The position numbers and the translations under genes were made by a program. 64,000 bases of DNA from assembly GCA_963714325.1 (NCBI GenBank), contig CAVQOB010000003.1, positions 186,001 to 250,000 on the forward strand, read 5' to 3'. The stretch comes from CAVQOB01 sp963714325 (GTDB taxonomy: Bacteria > Pseudomonadota > Alphaproteobacteria > Rhizobiales > Hyphomicrobiaceae). Shown piece by piece: positions 63,881 through 64,000 of the stretch (within the stretch, counting starts at the first letter, position 1; every line of letters begins with the position of its first letter). The notes under the pieces were generated by a model. It had not been told where the DNA came from. It searched no databases and was given only the letters and a program-made list of their open reading frames with translations.

Positions 63881-64000
63881 GGCGAAGGTTCCCTCTTAGG
63901 CGGGGCTGCCCCACTTGCAGCCCGACTCGTTTCTCTGTTGCGCCTAGTGCACCATCGCAGTTGGGCGAGGATTGGTTGGGAATGTGACCATCTCGCCTTG

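Noticed and set aside
1..64000. tRNA genes, CRISPR arrays, transposases, prophage or defence islands
   Set aside because: I looked through the intergenic regions and translated genes and saw none of the expected signatures; a tRNA or Rfam scan was not possible here.

Overview
This is a GC-rich stretch of alphaproteobacterial chromosome, most like a Hyphomicrobiales (Rhizobiales) genome. Three things suggest this. The F0 half of the ATP synthase (atpI-atpB-atpE-atpF'-atpF) is not followed by F1 genes. The housekeeping order rpoZ - rsh - DUF2062 - acpS - lepB - rnc - era - recO is the one I recall from rhizobial genomes. The window also has intergenic repeats of rhizobial type. Several orphan Bug/TctC-type periplasmic binding proteins point to a free-living user of carboxylates. 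I found no tRNA, rRNA, CRISPR array, transposase, phage gene or toxin-antitoxin pair.

Layout. 1-5.2 kb: an MBL-fold hydrolase cut by the window edge and a soeABC-like molybdenum oxidoreductase (probable sulfite:quinone dehydrogenase), all on the minus strand. 5.5-9.7 kb: rpe, then a small catabolic module (hydratase, 4-oxalomesaconate tautomerase-like protein, Bug protein, HAD phosphatase). 9.8-12.6 kb: the F0 operon with a recognisable promoter. 12.7-14.5 kb: dienelactone-hydrolase-like protein and a second Bug protein. 14.7-20.1 kb: the glycine cleavage operon gcvT-gcvH-osmC-gcvPA-gcvPB on the minus strand, behind a tandem glycine riboswitch. 20.2-31.7 kb: a six-TM K+ channel with a degenerate cyclic-nucleotide domain, MFS transporter, MlrC-like protein with Bug and LysR neighbours, Pit phosphate transporter with its DUF47 partner, and small enzymes (VOC, GNAT, peroxiredoxin, uracil-DNA glycosylase). 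31.9-36.4 kb: NYN protein, folK, rpoZ, rsh. 36.5-43.1 kb: a sugar-type ABC transporter operon with an SDR and a type B carboxylesterase. 43.4-50 kb: a fourth Bug protein, DUF2062, acpS, lepB, rnc, era, an exported protein and recO. 50-64 kb: CAP-domain protein, frameshifted tyrS, a very large AsmA-like protein, bcp, DUF455, bactofilin, sulfatase, carbamoyltransferase and small membrane proteins.

The points most worth attention are these. tyrS is broken by an apparent one-base frameshift before its S4 domain. The ABC operon at 36.5-43.1 kb interrupts the conserved housekeeping block and has the opposite G/C strand bias to the sampled flanks, so it looks inserted. The K+ channel has lost both cAMP-contacting signature residues. 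The sulfatase has C-G-G-S-R where C-x-P/A-x-R is expected. An OsmC peroxidase sits inside the gcv operon. Several structured intergenic repeats lie inside operons or immediately before start codons. I saw no convincing new defence or mobile system.
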